A stretch of 64,000 nucleotides of DNA from Certhia americana. Taxonomy: Eukaryota > Chordata > Aves > Passeriformes > Certhiidae. Every line of letters begins with the position of its first letter. The stretch's first letter is position 1. The stretch spans positions 72,207,528 to 72,271,527 of the forward strand of contig CM031878.1 of NCBI GenBank assembly GCA_018697195.1, written 5' to 3'. Shown piece by piece: positions 1-11,352 of the stretch. Under the pieces are notes generated by a model that saw only the letters and a list, made by a program, of their open reading frames with translations, was not told where the DNA came from and ran no database searches. The translations under genes and the position numbers were made by a program.

Positions 1-2203
1 AAAAAAAAAAAAAAAAACCACCTCCCAAAGATTACTACCTGGAAAAGAAAAAACAAACAAACAAATAAACAAAACAAAACAACAAAAAACCCTGGTAATT
101 AAGCTGAAAAAAATATTAGTTATCTGCATCACTGGATCAAACAAAATTTGTTTGGTGTTTCTTTATACCTTCCTTTTTCCTTACAGTGAAATGTGAAAAT
201 GCTACCAGTCAGCAAATAATCAACGTCTGGTTTCTGTTTCCCTGTGCTTTCTAATTTGGTTTTGCAGATGGTATTCACTTCATTATTAGCAATTTTGTAA
301 ATACATGGAAAATTGGTTTACTTGCCTGTTAATTAATATTCTGAAATTCCACATAGGGAATGAACTACTCATAAGAGACTTACATAAATCTTTAACTGGA
401 TACTACTCCATGTTAGCTGCATTATTAATGTAGTTATGGGACTAATAGTAGTCTCTGGAGCTGTCTTTTTACAAATATAACATATTTATTTTATTTTGTT
501 TTACACATGGGGGTCCAGGAATTGGGGAAAAGAAGTTTTCCAAGGCTGAGAAAAGTCATGAATCTCTTCTAATTTATACCTGTCTGCATTCCTGTTGTGA
601 GTCCATTCTCCCCACTAGAATTGCAAATATTCCTGAGCTTTCCTGGTATATGTGGAAAAGATACTGTAAAAAGTCTGGTGTTTTTATAAGAGGCTTCTCC
701 TCTCTCAATGGGTCTAAACCTGGAAAACACACATTGTTAATCTGAAGGGATGTGAGTGTTTAATAATTTCTTATAGGGAAACCTACGGTAAAACTGTAGT
801 TATTTTTTTAAGGGCCAACTATTCCAGAAAAGCAGCAGAGAAATAGCTAGACTAAAAAAAAATAAAAATAAAATAAAATAAAAAAAACCCCAGAAGAAAC
901 CACAAAATTCTATAATTTTGACGAAGACACCAGAGGTTTCCTATTGTGCACAAAAAGAGATCTTGAAAAACCAAAATCTGATCATCTTGCATCCTTCACA
1001 GAGGTTAGATTTTATTACCAAGGGGAGAAAGTCTCCAGGTCACAATGTAAAGAATAAAGGAATTAAGGTGTTTGGACAGCAGATCTGCCTCTGAGTCCTC
1101 CCACACCTGTGCTGGGGCTGCTGCTCCAAATAGTGGGGACTGCACTGGGTCAGCTCCAGCCGCTGGGGAGCAAAGATAAAACTAATTTGGAGGAGACAAG
1201 CACTAATGCAGCGTAATGTATTATTTACCCTGTCCCAATGGTTTGCTCTCTAGTGCTTCAACTCATTTCTTTGCACTGCACACCTGCCTGCACCTTCACA
1301 CAGCTCTCACAATGTGACAGATCTTTGCTGGGCTCCATTTGGTGCAAAAGTCACAGATTTCTGCTGAGCAAGTGGGAGTGCAGCTGCCACAGGCTGAGAC
1401 GGGGTTGACTTCATCCCAGGGATGAGTCTGACACTGTTTGGTTTGGATATCACACTCTGAGCTGCCAGAGCTCCCAAGCCACAGGTGAGTAAAGGGAGGC
1501 AGAATTAAGAAAGCTGGAGCAATGCTGAATTTGCCTGCCCTGAACAAATCTTTAACACTTTAAGGTGCTGCATTCCGCTCAGACCAAGCCCATGAGGAAT
1601 GCTCCTATCCACTGATTGATATTTTGCTATTGACTTCTTCAAGATTAGCATTTCAGACTCAAATCTCTAGGTATATGAATTTTCAGAGAGAGTCAAGAAA
1701 AAACTTGACATCTTTGCTGTCAGAACTTCCATGTAGTTTTAATTTCACGTAGAAGTTTTACTTGATGCTAACTTAGGACCTTTTGTATGGCACTGCAAAT
1801 TGGCTCCTAACAGAACAGAAGATATAGCTTTTGGCAAATTAACACTCTGTTTCATTTCCCTTTCAGGCAGGAAATATGTAGGCGTAACCCTGTATGCCAA
1901 AATTCAGCAATATCCCAGTAATATTCTGTGTATCCATAATATATGTATATACGTTAGGAAATAAGCATAGTCCAAGATTTTGGTTTAATTTTTTCACTCA
2001 TTTGCTTTATACAATGGCACATGAAATTCATGAAAGATCAAAATAATTAATGCAAGTATAAAAGAAGTAATTTTAAATATTACAGTTATGTTTTTTTTCT
2101 CTCATTTAAGAAACAAACAAACAAAAAAACAAACAAACAAAAAAAGATGATTAAAGGAATCAAGGATTGTGTCCCTCAGATCAACAGTGTGCTGTTATTT
2201 CAG
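1..2203 (+). other. EDIL3: EDIL3 intron, 3' end only (partial)
   Basis: This AT-rich non-coding stretch leads to the acceptor AG at 2202-2203. It opens with a run of 17 A at the window edge. It also holds an A-rich AAAAT-type tract near 854-887 and an AAAC-type tract near 2109-2146, about 60 bases before the exon. The expected first exon of discoidin domain C1 is not found here, so it lies upstream. No other gene or recognisable transposon was seen. Confidence 0.8.
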
Positions 2204-2358
2204 AAAACCTGCAGAAGAAGATGCGAGTCACTGGAGTCATAACCCAAGGTGCCAAGAGGATTGGAAGTCCAGAATACGTAAAATCTTATAAAATTGCCTA
2301 CAGTAATGACGGGAAGTCATGGACAATGTACAAAGTAAAAGGCACAAAGGAAGACATG
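2204..2358 (+). CDS. EDIL3: EDIL3 exon, discoidin domain C1 middle part
   Basis: Starting with the AAC codon at 2206, the reading begins [18 protein letters not shown] and runs through the conserved [13 protein letters not shown] core to TKEDM at 2356-2358, followed by the donor GTAAGA. This is the central beta-sandwich segment of the first F5/8 type C domain, about residues 218-269 by human-like numbering. The exon is 51 complete codons plus two extra bases (AA) between the acceptor AG (2202-2203) and the first AAC. The equivalent C2 exon is exactly 52 codons in phase 0. The codon expected before AAC (Ile in human, as I recall it) is therefore one base short. Either a base is missing from the assembly, the exon border has moved, or splicing uses the in-frame CAG at 2212-2214, which would drop four residues. 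Exon identity is certain; its exact 5' border is not. Confidence 0.93.
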
Positions 2359-3424
2359 GTAAGATTAAGCCATCTGTATCTGAATGCATCTCATGGTTTA
2401 GCTGCCTTCAGAAGTATGAGATGTCTCTGGTATTTAAGCCCAATTGTCTGGCAGCACAATATAGGTTTCACTGTTATTATTTTCCTCTGGAAAAAAAAAA
2501 ATCAACAAATTTGCATTTTCTCTCTGCTAAGAATATCTTATACTTTAACTGATGGTTGCATAAATACCATTTCCCCAAGCTAGAATAATCCTGTTTATTA
2601 CACTTAACTGATTTTCATATTAATTAGTTTACCAGTAATTACTCATTGCTCTGTTTTCAATTTAGTTTCATTGCATTGGCAGATTAGCATTAACCCTTGG
2701 AAACATGGAGCCCATTCATCAATGCTAATCTCTGTGCTGAACAAACAGTATCATCCAGTGGAGTGTGTGTGTTTACAGTTTATAGTTACCACTTATTTTT
2801 GATGGAGCTGTGCACACAGGGCAGAAAAACCCCTAACTTTACTATGTAGGTCTGCACAGAACTCAGGCACTGTGCAGCTTTAGATGTAGTTTCTCTATCA
2901 GGAAATTAAAATGCTGTGTGAAGAGGTGCATAATGGGGTGTGGGGAAACAGCACAGGGATGTCTGGTTAGAGTGAGGTTGAATAGAAGAATGCTGATGTG
3001 CTTAATTTATCTCTCCTGTGATCGATGGGAGGGTTACAGTGCACTTCAGTGGGAGCTGGATCAGGTTCTTCAACCAGAGGGGGATAAAAATCCAAACGTC
3101 AATCAGCACAAATAATTGCAGGCTAAATTGAACTGGGACTGTTTTGTACATTAATCAAGAAAAGAAGGCATTATTTAGTTGCATTAAGAGCTTCAGTTTC
3201 TGGGAGTGGCAAGACAGAGACCTTGGTTCAGCACAGGTGGCAAACCCATCACGATGTGACACCAAGGCGGGACGTTCTGCTGAGAAAACCTGTGTTGGGT
3301 GCACTAAAAGAACCACAATTTGTGGAAAAACTCACACAGACAGAGCAATGCAGGACACAGGATGGAACTCGCTGGGGACTCCTGGCATCCTTCTGACCCC
3401 TTTTTTTTTTTTCCCTCCCTGCAG
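2359..3424 (+). other. EDIL3: EDIL3 intron within domain C1 (1.07 kb)
   Basis: The donor is ATG|GTAAGA and the acceptor is a run of 12 T followed by CCCTCCCTGCAG. This is the shortest intron in the window. No transposon or RNA gene was recognised. Open frames in this stretch extend from the flanking exons or cross stop-poor sequence and have no support as genes. Confidence 0.85.
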
Positions 3425-3569
3425 GTGTTCCGTGGAAACGTGGACAACAACACGCCGTACGCCAACTCCTTCACGCCGCCCATCAAGGCGCAGTACGTGC
3501 GGCTGTACCCCCAGGTGTGCAGGAGGCACTGCACCCTCAGGATGGAGCTGCTTGGCTGCGAGCTCACAG
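3425..3569 (+). CDS. EDIL3: EDIL3 exon, end of discoidin domain C1
   Basis: The reading starts [16 protein letters not shown] and continues [20 protein letters not shown] to MELLGCELT. It is 48 codons plus one base of a split Gly codon that is completed by GT at 9503-9504. The closing Cys of LLGC is the conserved partner of the first Cys of the F5/8C domain, which is coded upstream. The extra Cys pair in VCRRHC is also visible. Acceptor TGCAG|GTG and donor CAG|GTGGGC are canonical. By human-like numbering these are residues 270-318. The segment is much more GC-rich than its flanks, as are the other late exons of the gene. Confidence 0.97.
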
Positions 3570-5989
3570 GTGGGCTATCCTCCACCCACTGTGGGAAATA
3601 GGAAAGTCATAAAGTTGTTAGGAAGCTGTGGGAAAGCAGATCTCAGAAATGTAAGATATGTGTTGGCTACGGAAGTTATTTACGCTTCCTGAACAAGACA
3701 GGACTGCTGCTGGACGTGTCTCAAGCTATATTTATTTTTCACAAGTCTCATTATGTGACTGAGACCCTAAGAAGATGACAGCAGCTTGCATCACAAGCAG
3801 CAGACACTGTGTTCTCTGTTACAATACACTTTAAGAGTCTCTCAGCCAACAGCAGAAAGCAAAAAGCATATTGAGACTTACTTTGGCCAATTACAAAAAA
3901 CACATGAATTAAGCTTGCTTAAAAGAATGCTTGCATGTTAGACTTACAATACAATGCCTAGAACTCCATTATTACGCTTTAAACTTTCTCTATTTTGACA
4001 GATATATTTTTTTGCAGCCCTAATGTTTTTGTTAGCCAAACTTTAATACTTAAGTCATTGTTTTCTATGCTTTTCCTCTGTTTACCTAGCTACATTCAAA
4101 ACTTGTAACTGCAGCTCTAATTTCTGTTCTGCTGTTTCTGAGACCAGCTTTTTGCAGATTTCCCATAAGCTTTTTACCTTTAATGATTCCCACAGTAAGA
4201 AAGTTGAAGCCAACAAGGTCAGGGAAATAATGGAGTTATGTGCTTTATCAAGTAAGGCCCAAGGTAATATGTTAAGAGAGATAGTAGAAATATGTATGTT
4301 TAATAATGAGCTATTATCCATTGTTCTAGAAAGCATTGTTAGAAGAAAGTCTACATGAGCTTTTAGCAATTGGCTAAAGCAGCTGCCTGTAACACTTTGG
4401 GAATGTGCAATTGGCTGGAAAGTTTTTAAAATGCCCTGTAACAAAGAAATCTTGGGTGGCTGCTTTGCAGTGGCTGAAGCTGCTTAACCCTTTCAAATGA
4501 GACTGACAATTGTAATGGAATAAAAAGCTTCAAGGCAGCCATGCCACCCATCCCCATTTCATTCCTGCACACCACCAAAAAATTCCAGCCAGTCTGAGTT
4601 CATCCAGATGCTTTCAGCCTTTTTATCTGAGTTATAAAATCAGCAATGCTTGGCTCAGCCAAGTGACAATGGTCAGTTGCACTGGCACAGGAGGAGTAGC
4701 AAGGCTGTGTGGTATTAATCCTAGTAAGACTTCATAACTTCTTTCTTCGTGGGTTAATCTCCGCTTGGTCAACCTAGGAAAGGTCACTTAGAAGTTTTAA
4801 CATGTGTTGATGGCTGTGTGGACATGTAATGTGCCACCCTGAGCGGACTACAAGGCAAGGAAGCCTTACCCAAGGTCTGAAAATGGTTCCTGAGCCCCAG
4901 AGCTGGCTGTGCACTGCTGTGGACCCATGGCAGCAGCAATTGTCACATCTGATTTAGATAATTCCTCCTGGCTGTGGGGTGACACCACTCCTGTGCTGTA
5001 TGACATCCTCAGAGGGATAAGCCTGCTTCCCCTGACATTGAGGTCCAGTCCAATAAAATACGATTTGATTGGGCTGCTTTAATCAAGATTTCAGCTTGAA
5101 TTTGTTTCCTGGTTTTAGCAGAAGCATGGATAGTGTCTTGTGGCAAAAAGTAAATGAACAAAGTGGACCCAATATAAACCTCTATCAGATTCATATTAAA
5201 GCTCTGAAATGTAAACTCTGACCTCTAGCCACCTTCTGCAAGAACTGTGCTCCCTTACAAATTCAGAAAAGCATGTAAATTTTTTACCTTTTTCCAAGAG
5301 ATAAACCTTTTACTGGCAGGAGCACTCCACACATTCATTTAGGAGTGATTTTTATGTGGCTGCCTGCTTACTCTACAAACCATAGTCATCCAGTTCACGA
5401 GAGATACATCAAAATAGCTGGAGTCAAACAATTCTCGATGAAAACCAGATTCAGAAATGAAAAGTTAATGTATTAATCTTGGTGTAGCCCTTTTCCAATA
5501 TAGATAGGTTTAAGAGTAAATAGAAAATCCTGTCTAGCTGCTTTGTTCTATTAGGATTTTCTTTTTTTTCATGTCTTCTACTTCTGGGACCACAATTTAG
5601 AGTAAGTCCTTGCCAGAATGACTAGGAATTGTTTTGCTCAAAGAACTGTGAAAGCAAGTGAAGTGAATTAATTTCAGTGGTCTCCTAACAGTGTCAAGGT
5701 CATCATTTCTTAAAACTGTGGATGGCCAAGGCTCAGAACGATTTCAGCCTTACTGAAAGAAAGGTGTAATTACACAGACTAATTCACTCTTAATTCCAGG
5801 TGGTCGGCCTTGGGTGGAAAAGCACTTTTAGGGGTCTGCCTTCTCTAACATGCCCTGGTCAGAGAGAAGGGAGAGAGGGATAAACAGAGGGGAGACCTGC
5901 AGAGTTGGATCATCGTAAAATTGTGCCATTAGGACAAACTTCAGCAAAATGTTCAATGAAATCTGCTTTAGTCTCATAAATAGCTTTAC

Positions 5990-6127
5990 ATGCCAGGACC
6001 CATAGTCAGATGTTATTGAAAACCAGGATCAGTGGTAGTGGGAGCCAACCAATCAATAAAACTAGGCTCAATTTTCATGGCAGGATCAGTGGTAGTGGGA
6101 GCCACATCTGACTATGGGTCCTGGCAT
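5990..6127. repeat. Nested 24-bp inverted repeat enclosing a 24-bp direct repeat
   Basis: The 24 bases at 5990-6013 are the exact reverse complement of 6104-6127. Between them a different 24-base unit occurs twice in direct orientation (6024-6047 and 6081-6104), the second copy sharing its last base with the right inverted arm. The arms could fold as a 24-bp stem with a loop of about 90 bases. Both repeats are perfect, which suggests one recent local event such as replication template switching. No transposon terminal motif is visible. Confidence 0.9.
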
Positions 6128-6831
6128 TTAACATGGCCCTGTGTTCCCGCCTTTTCATTTATTTATTATTTATTATTTATTTATATTACTTGTGTTTTGC
6201 ACATCTCTGTGTCCCTGCCCTCCCTTCCCTTCACAGAGTATTGATGTGAGGGGAGAAGCAGATCACAGCAGATGCTTATTAGAATGCCTTTATTCATTAA
6301 GCTGTTATTAATAGCAGCATCAAGCTGTTTTTTGTTTGTTTTTCTGGTGTTTTTTTTTTTTTTTTTCCAAAAGCAGATCAGTGTTCAGACAACAGTGTCA
6401 CTTACTCGTGGAACTCACTCTTGCACTCAAGCATCTGCCTTCCTGCAGGCAGCCCCTGCAATTTTCTGCTCACAGTTGTGTTTGTTGGTTCCTTTGCACT
6501 AATCCAGCCAGCTCTTGGTGTTTCACAGTTCCTGCAGAGGGATGTTGGCCCCCAGAACCTGAACATCCCTGTGGGACTTGCTCAGAGAAAGCTCCTGTGT
6601 GTGTAATTTTCATCTCCTTTGGGCATGTTGTTCCCTGGTAGCTATTTTTTAATCCTAACAGTCCCTGTAGGCAACATTCACACAAAACTGACACACAGAG
6701 GGACTTTATCACACCTGCAGTTAAAGATAGGTCCCCCTTTCCTCATTTGTCCTCAGAACTGTGCACTCTGGAGAGGAATTCTATATTTGGTATTTATAGG
6801 CCAGGGGCTTTAAAGCATCCAGGTTTAATGA

Positions 6832-6923
6832 AAAGTGCCCCTGCCGATGGCAAAGGATTTGGAATTGGATTTGACACTAGATGATCTTTAAGGTACCTCT
6901 CAACCCAAACCATCCTATGATTC
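6832..6923 (+). mobile_element. CR1 LINE 3' end fragment
   Basis: The stretch resembles the CR1 3' tail. It includes GATGATCTTTAAGGTACCTC, then CAACCCAAACCATCCTATGA and an ATTC-type end, which is the usual CR1 terminus. It is 5'-truncated to about 90 bp and lies in the same orientation as the gene. It is non-coding. Confidence 0.75.
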
Positions 6924-9502
6924 AAAAACATAAAGACTTTTTACTTTTTTTAAACCTCTCAATTTTTAGAAACAAAAAGTATCACAGCATGAATCAAAAC
7001 AAAATCACCCTTGCCCTCAAATAATCAACATATATTGTCTTTGCCAGCACTGCACAAATCTTTATCCAAGACAAGAGTCATGCAGACTGTTGCATGCAGA
7101 TCCATTTGTGGGTTTGCCTTTGCTACACTGGATATTGAATATTTCCTTTGAGGGTTTGAGCTCTCTTGAAAGAAGAGGTAGATGGGGAATGTTACAGAAT
7201 TCCTGAAGAGTAAAAGATTCTGCCCTCTGAAGAGCCAACAGGAGAACATTTGTGTTTATTCTTCCAATTTTCAGGTGCTAATCTCCACTCTTCCTCATTA
7301 TTTCCCTACTCCTGTTTCAAGTGAGACTAAATAAGACCTGGTAACTTATACCTCATTAGATTTAAACATACAGAGGTATCAGGTATAATTTATCACAGAT
7401 GGGGGCATCCAAAACATCTCAAACATTCCAGCCTGAGATGCTCCACTGGGTGTAGCGATGTGACTGCATCAGCTATATCCAACTTTATCAAGTTTTGAAA
7501 AGGAAAATGGAAATTGAATCCTTTCACAGGGACATTGAAAAGAAAATTCAAAGGTACAGTGCAGTGGAGAGGAGATTTGTCAGGGAGATACAAGCTTTGT
7601 AATAAATACACACACCTGTGAGGAGTGACACAAAGTCCTGTGCTGGTTTGGTGATGCTGCCCTCTGTGCTGTAGGTTATGACTCAGTCATCCAAGCACCT
7701 GTGGCAGAGGCTGGGAAGCAGCAGACAAGACATCCTGTGTGCATCACATTAGCCTCTTCAGATTCTCACTGTTCTTCTCACTTTCTCCCATTCCCTTTAA
7801 CAACTGCCTTCCCACCAGCTTTGGGGACAGGGAGAAGGCAGGCAAGTGTAAAATCCCATTAATTCATGCACGCACGCACAGACACACAGGCAGGCACAGC
7901 TGTTGTTTCATAAATCAATAATGGTACTCAGAAAAGACAGAACTGGTTGTGAGGGATTGGGCCAGCACTGAATCATGGCTTTGACAACCCATGGTTTTTG
8001 TGTCAGGAGCCTCCTTTGGGTTGCTCGGATGAAACATCCTTGCTGGCAGTCCTTGTGATCCTGGAGTGATACTTCAGAATTTAATAATAAGCAAAGTCCT
8101 TCTCCAAGGCAGCATATTAGTCTCTCTTATTTCTATCAATTGCTCCCTCCCACTCCCAGGAAAATGTGTTTTTGAATGAGTGCATTCTAGAGACAAGGCT
8201 GTGCCCTTTCCATTTGTACGCTGAGAACCAGTTATGAAAGACTGGATTTTTTTTTTTTTTTTTTTACTTTTCAAAAGTTAACTCTCTTTTCTCTTGGGTT
8301 TTCATTTGATTGTTCTGGTTTTAAATTTAACTTGAAGCATGCCAATATTCAAAATTTAAATACAGGAGATACTGCATTAAAGACCACACTTCTGGTATTA
8401 TAACTGCACATAAGCAGGTTTTTGACTGCTGGGACAGGAAGAAATGAGAAAGCAACTTTTCTTGTATTCCCATCTCCATCTTTTCTATCTTTCATTTTAC
8501 CTCAACTGTCAAGCATCACTCCACCCTCCCCAGCCATACACTCACCTTTCCTGTCCTCTTAGCAACCTTCTCGCTCTCTGACATTTGACTTTCTTTGCCT
8601 GATTTTGTTGTTGTTGTTGTTGTTTAAATTTTAAATCTTAAAACCATGCAGCTCATCTGCCATCTTTTGCCCCCACTCCTGTTGCTTCAGTGTTGCCTCA
8701 GCTTGTTTCTTCCCTCTTCTGCTTCCAAAGCACCTTCCACACTCCCAGCACACAGCAGCAAGGCAGAGGAACACAGAGCCACTTTTCAATTTTTATTTTT
8801 ATCTTTGTTTCATGCAGAACAGAGAAGGGAGGAGCCCAAGATCTATCTTTTCTACAGTCAAAATAACTCAGTGGTGTGGGATGTCCACAAGCAAATAAGC
8901 CATTAACTATTGATTTCTCCTAAGTGATATCCTCCTATTATTCTCCCTCCTTCACAATTGTTTTCCTGTGGTCTCCCACTCCTTCAGTGGGATTTTGGGC
9001 TTTCTGTATTTTTTTACCTAGATGTGAAGTAATTCAAAAGTGTGAAAGAGCTCAGTGCTTTTTAACATTTTACTTTGGCAGCAGTTTTAAGAAAAAATAA
9101 TATTTCTTCAGTAAGCAAACCCACGGTTGATGTGAGGTGGCACAAAAAGCATGAGGAAAATCAAACTGAACTGGGGAAACAATACTTTCCTGCAGGACAG
9201 GAAAATAAAATAAGATAAGCACAGACAAAAGATATCTTTTCATTTTGTTTCGCTTCTTAAATGTATGCCAGGATAAAATATGTTGAATTCTCTATCTTGA
9301 TTTTGACTCACCCAAGCAATTGTTGAAACAAAGTGCCTTGAATTGACAATTTTTCATTTATTTGTTTTCGAGTTCCTTCCACAATAGTCTTGATTACATC
9401 TTTTTTCTTCAAGTATTGCAGGTTTTCTCTGCCATAACAGAAAACCTAAACCCCTGACAGGGATAAGCAGGTAGTGCCACTGATGTTGCCCTGCTGTTCC
9501 AG

Positions 9503-9687
9503 GTTGCTCTGAGCCCCTGGGGATGAAATCAGGACACATCCAGGATTTCCAGATCAGTGCCTCCAGCGTTTTCCGTACTCTCAACATGGACATGTTCACC
9601 TGGGAGCCCAGGAAAGCCCGGCTGGACAAGCAAGGCAAAGTTAATGCCTGGACTTCTGGCCACAATGACCAGTCACAGTGGCTGCAG
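9503..9687 (+). CDS. EDIL3: EDIL3 exon, start of discoidin domain C2
   Basis: Two bases complete the split Gly codon; the reading is then [15 protein letters not shown], followed by [35 protein letters not shown] and HNDQSQWLQ, 61 codons ending in phase 0. The first Cys opens the second F5/8 type C domain and would pair with the Cys near the C terminus coded at about 53013-53015. The loops with exposed aromatic and hydrophobic residues here correspond to the membrane-binding spikes of discoidin domains that contact phosphatidylserine (family knowledge). Acceptor TTCCAG|GT and donor CAG|GTAAAT are canonical. Residues are about 319-379 by human-like numbering. Confidence 0.97.
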
Positions 9688-11098
9688 GTAAATTTTCACG
9701 AGGATTTTCCCAGATGTTTGTCTTCTTTGTGTTCCAGGCATGGGAGCAGTTCCCTGGTTCAGTTTTATATTTAAATTCTGTTTCTGAGTGCAACCATCAT
9801 AACTCTGCCACAAGCTCTGAAAGCCCCAACACATCTTTGTGAGTTTTTTTGTTATCACGCCTGCAGAAAAATCTACTCGGGGGTGGCTCCGTTAGCCCAA
9901 ATTTTCCCTGGTTAATGAACAAAAATGGTAGTTGCAGATCTGTTTCACTGAATTTCCCTCATTTGTTGAGAAAGATGAGTTTATTTTCCTCCCTTCCACT
10001 TTTCCAAGGCTCCCTGGAAAAGAATATTTACTTTAAGCTCTGTGCACCTTAAGCAAATCCCACACGTAGAAATTATCTTTGTCTAATTGAGGCTGCCCAA
10101 AATTACCTTCTGACAGGAGTCTGGAGTCAGCAAGACTGACACAGCACCTGAATTCATTACAAACCTGTGCACAGGGTTTGTTGTCAGCCCAGGAGTGATT
10201 TATACAACTCACTAATGTGAGAGATTTCAATAAATCACCAGTGTGGAAACTTGTTTGACCAGCCACTGACAAATTTACATTTTTTTGAACTGCTGAAAAT
10301 AGCAGTGTTTTCAGTCAGCTGCCACTTTGCAGTGCAGTTCTCAGTGGGAAGCCTCAATAGCACCAGACGTGGCTACTAACCCCCTGCAATCTCTTCACAT
10401 ATAAATTATGACATTATTAGCTTTTTTTGCCTGCAGTTGCTAAGCAAGTTAGGAATATGATTACTGGTTTGTTTGTTTGTTTGGTTTTTTTCCTCAGAAA
10501 TTTACACACTTTTTGTAAAAGGAAGGATAAATTACCTTATCTATTTAACTTTTGGAATAGCTGGAGATTCTGGAATCTCCTGACTTTTTTTTTTTTTTTT
10601 TTTTTTTTTAGGGGCATGTTGGAAGAGCAGTTGGTAACTTCTGGAGAGGACAAATGTTTTATTTCTGTGTTTTATGGTGGAGATGCAGATGAAAATGTTT
10701 CTCCACAGGAAAGAAAGGTGTTTACATCATATTTTAACCCCATCAGTCAAACCAAGGATGTGCAGAAGCTCCACAGAAATTTCCTGTTGTGTATTTGCTC
10801 CTGTGGATGACAGCATATTTTTAATTAACTGCAGATGGCAAGGGGCTGCACAGTTAATCCTTATATTTTCAAATTTTTCACCCTGTTGTGATTCTTTCTA
10901 TATTTGAATTTATCTGAACCTGCAAATTTAATCAGACCAATTGCACTGTTTCTGCAAGTGCTTGAGCTATAAGGAATAATTTTTATTGTCTGGTCAAAAA
11001 GAAAGTTTTGAAGAAAAACTCATCTTTTTAGTTAGTTTGTCATATGGCCATTGAGTTCAAAAATTTTTGGGGGATATTAACAATCTATCTTTTTCTGG

Positions 11099-11120
11099 AT
11101 ATCATTATATATAATGATAT
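11099..11120. repeat. 22-bp perfect AT palindrome
   Basis: These 22 bases equal their own reverse complement, centred on TATATA. The palindrome ends about 37 bases before the A/C-only tract at 11157. It could be cruciform-prone. Short AT palindromes arise by chance in AT-rich DNA, so function is doubtful. Confidence 0.7.
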
Positions 11121-11156
11121 TTCCTCAAAAAGCGATCCTAATTTTTCTTGTTGGAG

Positions 11157-11166
11157 GAAAAAAAGG

Positions 11167-11200
<34 letters not shown>

Positions 11201-11352
11201 AAAAAAAAACCCCAAAACACCAAAACAAAACCAAACAAAAATCAAAAACCAAACAAAAAACCCACAGAAAAACAAAAAAAAAAAACAAAAAAAAAAAACA
11301 AAAAACAAAACCAAAACAGAAAACACAAAAAATCCACCAAAAATAAAACCCA
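11157..11352. repeat. A-rich low-complexity tract (almost only A and C)
   Basis: Nearly 200 bases are composed almost entirely of A with scattered C and very few G or T, beginning with a run of about 30 A. Long open frames on both strands here are artefacts of composition (Lys-rich on plus, Phe-rich on minus). It may have grown from the A tail of an old retroposon, but no element body is recognisable next to it. Confidence 0.85.

Larger units (their letters stand above)
3570..9502 (+). other. EDIL3: EDIL3 intron between the C1 and C2 domains (5.9 kb)
   Basis: This phase-1 intron separates the two discoidin domains. It has donor CAG|GTGGGC and acceptor CTGTTCCAG|GTTGC. It contains a nested direct/inverted repeat (5990-6127), a plus-strand CR1 3' tail (6832-6923), a TTG microsatellite near 8606-8624 and scattered T runs (about 6350-6366 and 8249-8265). 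The stretches 3570-5989 and 6924-9502 otherwise show nothing I can name. Confidence 0.85.

Noticed and set aside
2167..2583. 138-codon plus-strand open frame over the first exon
   Set aside because: Only 2204-2358 of it is exon. The frame runs through the splice acceptor on one side and the donor on the other, so it is not a separate gene.
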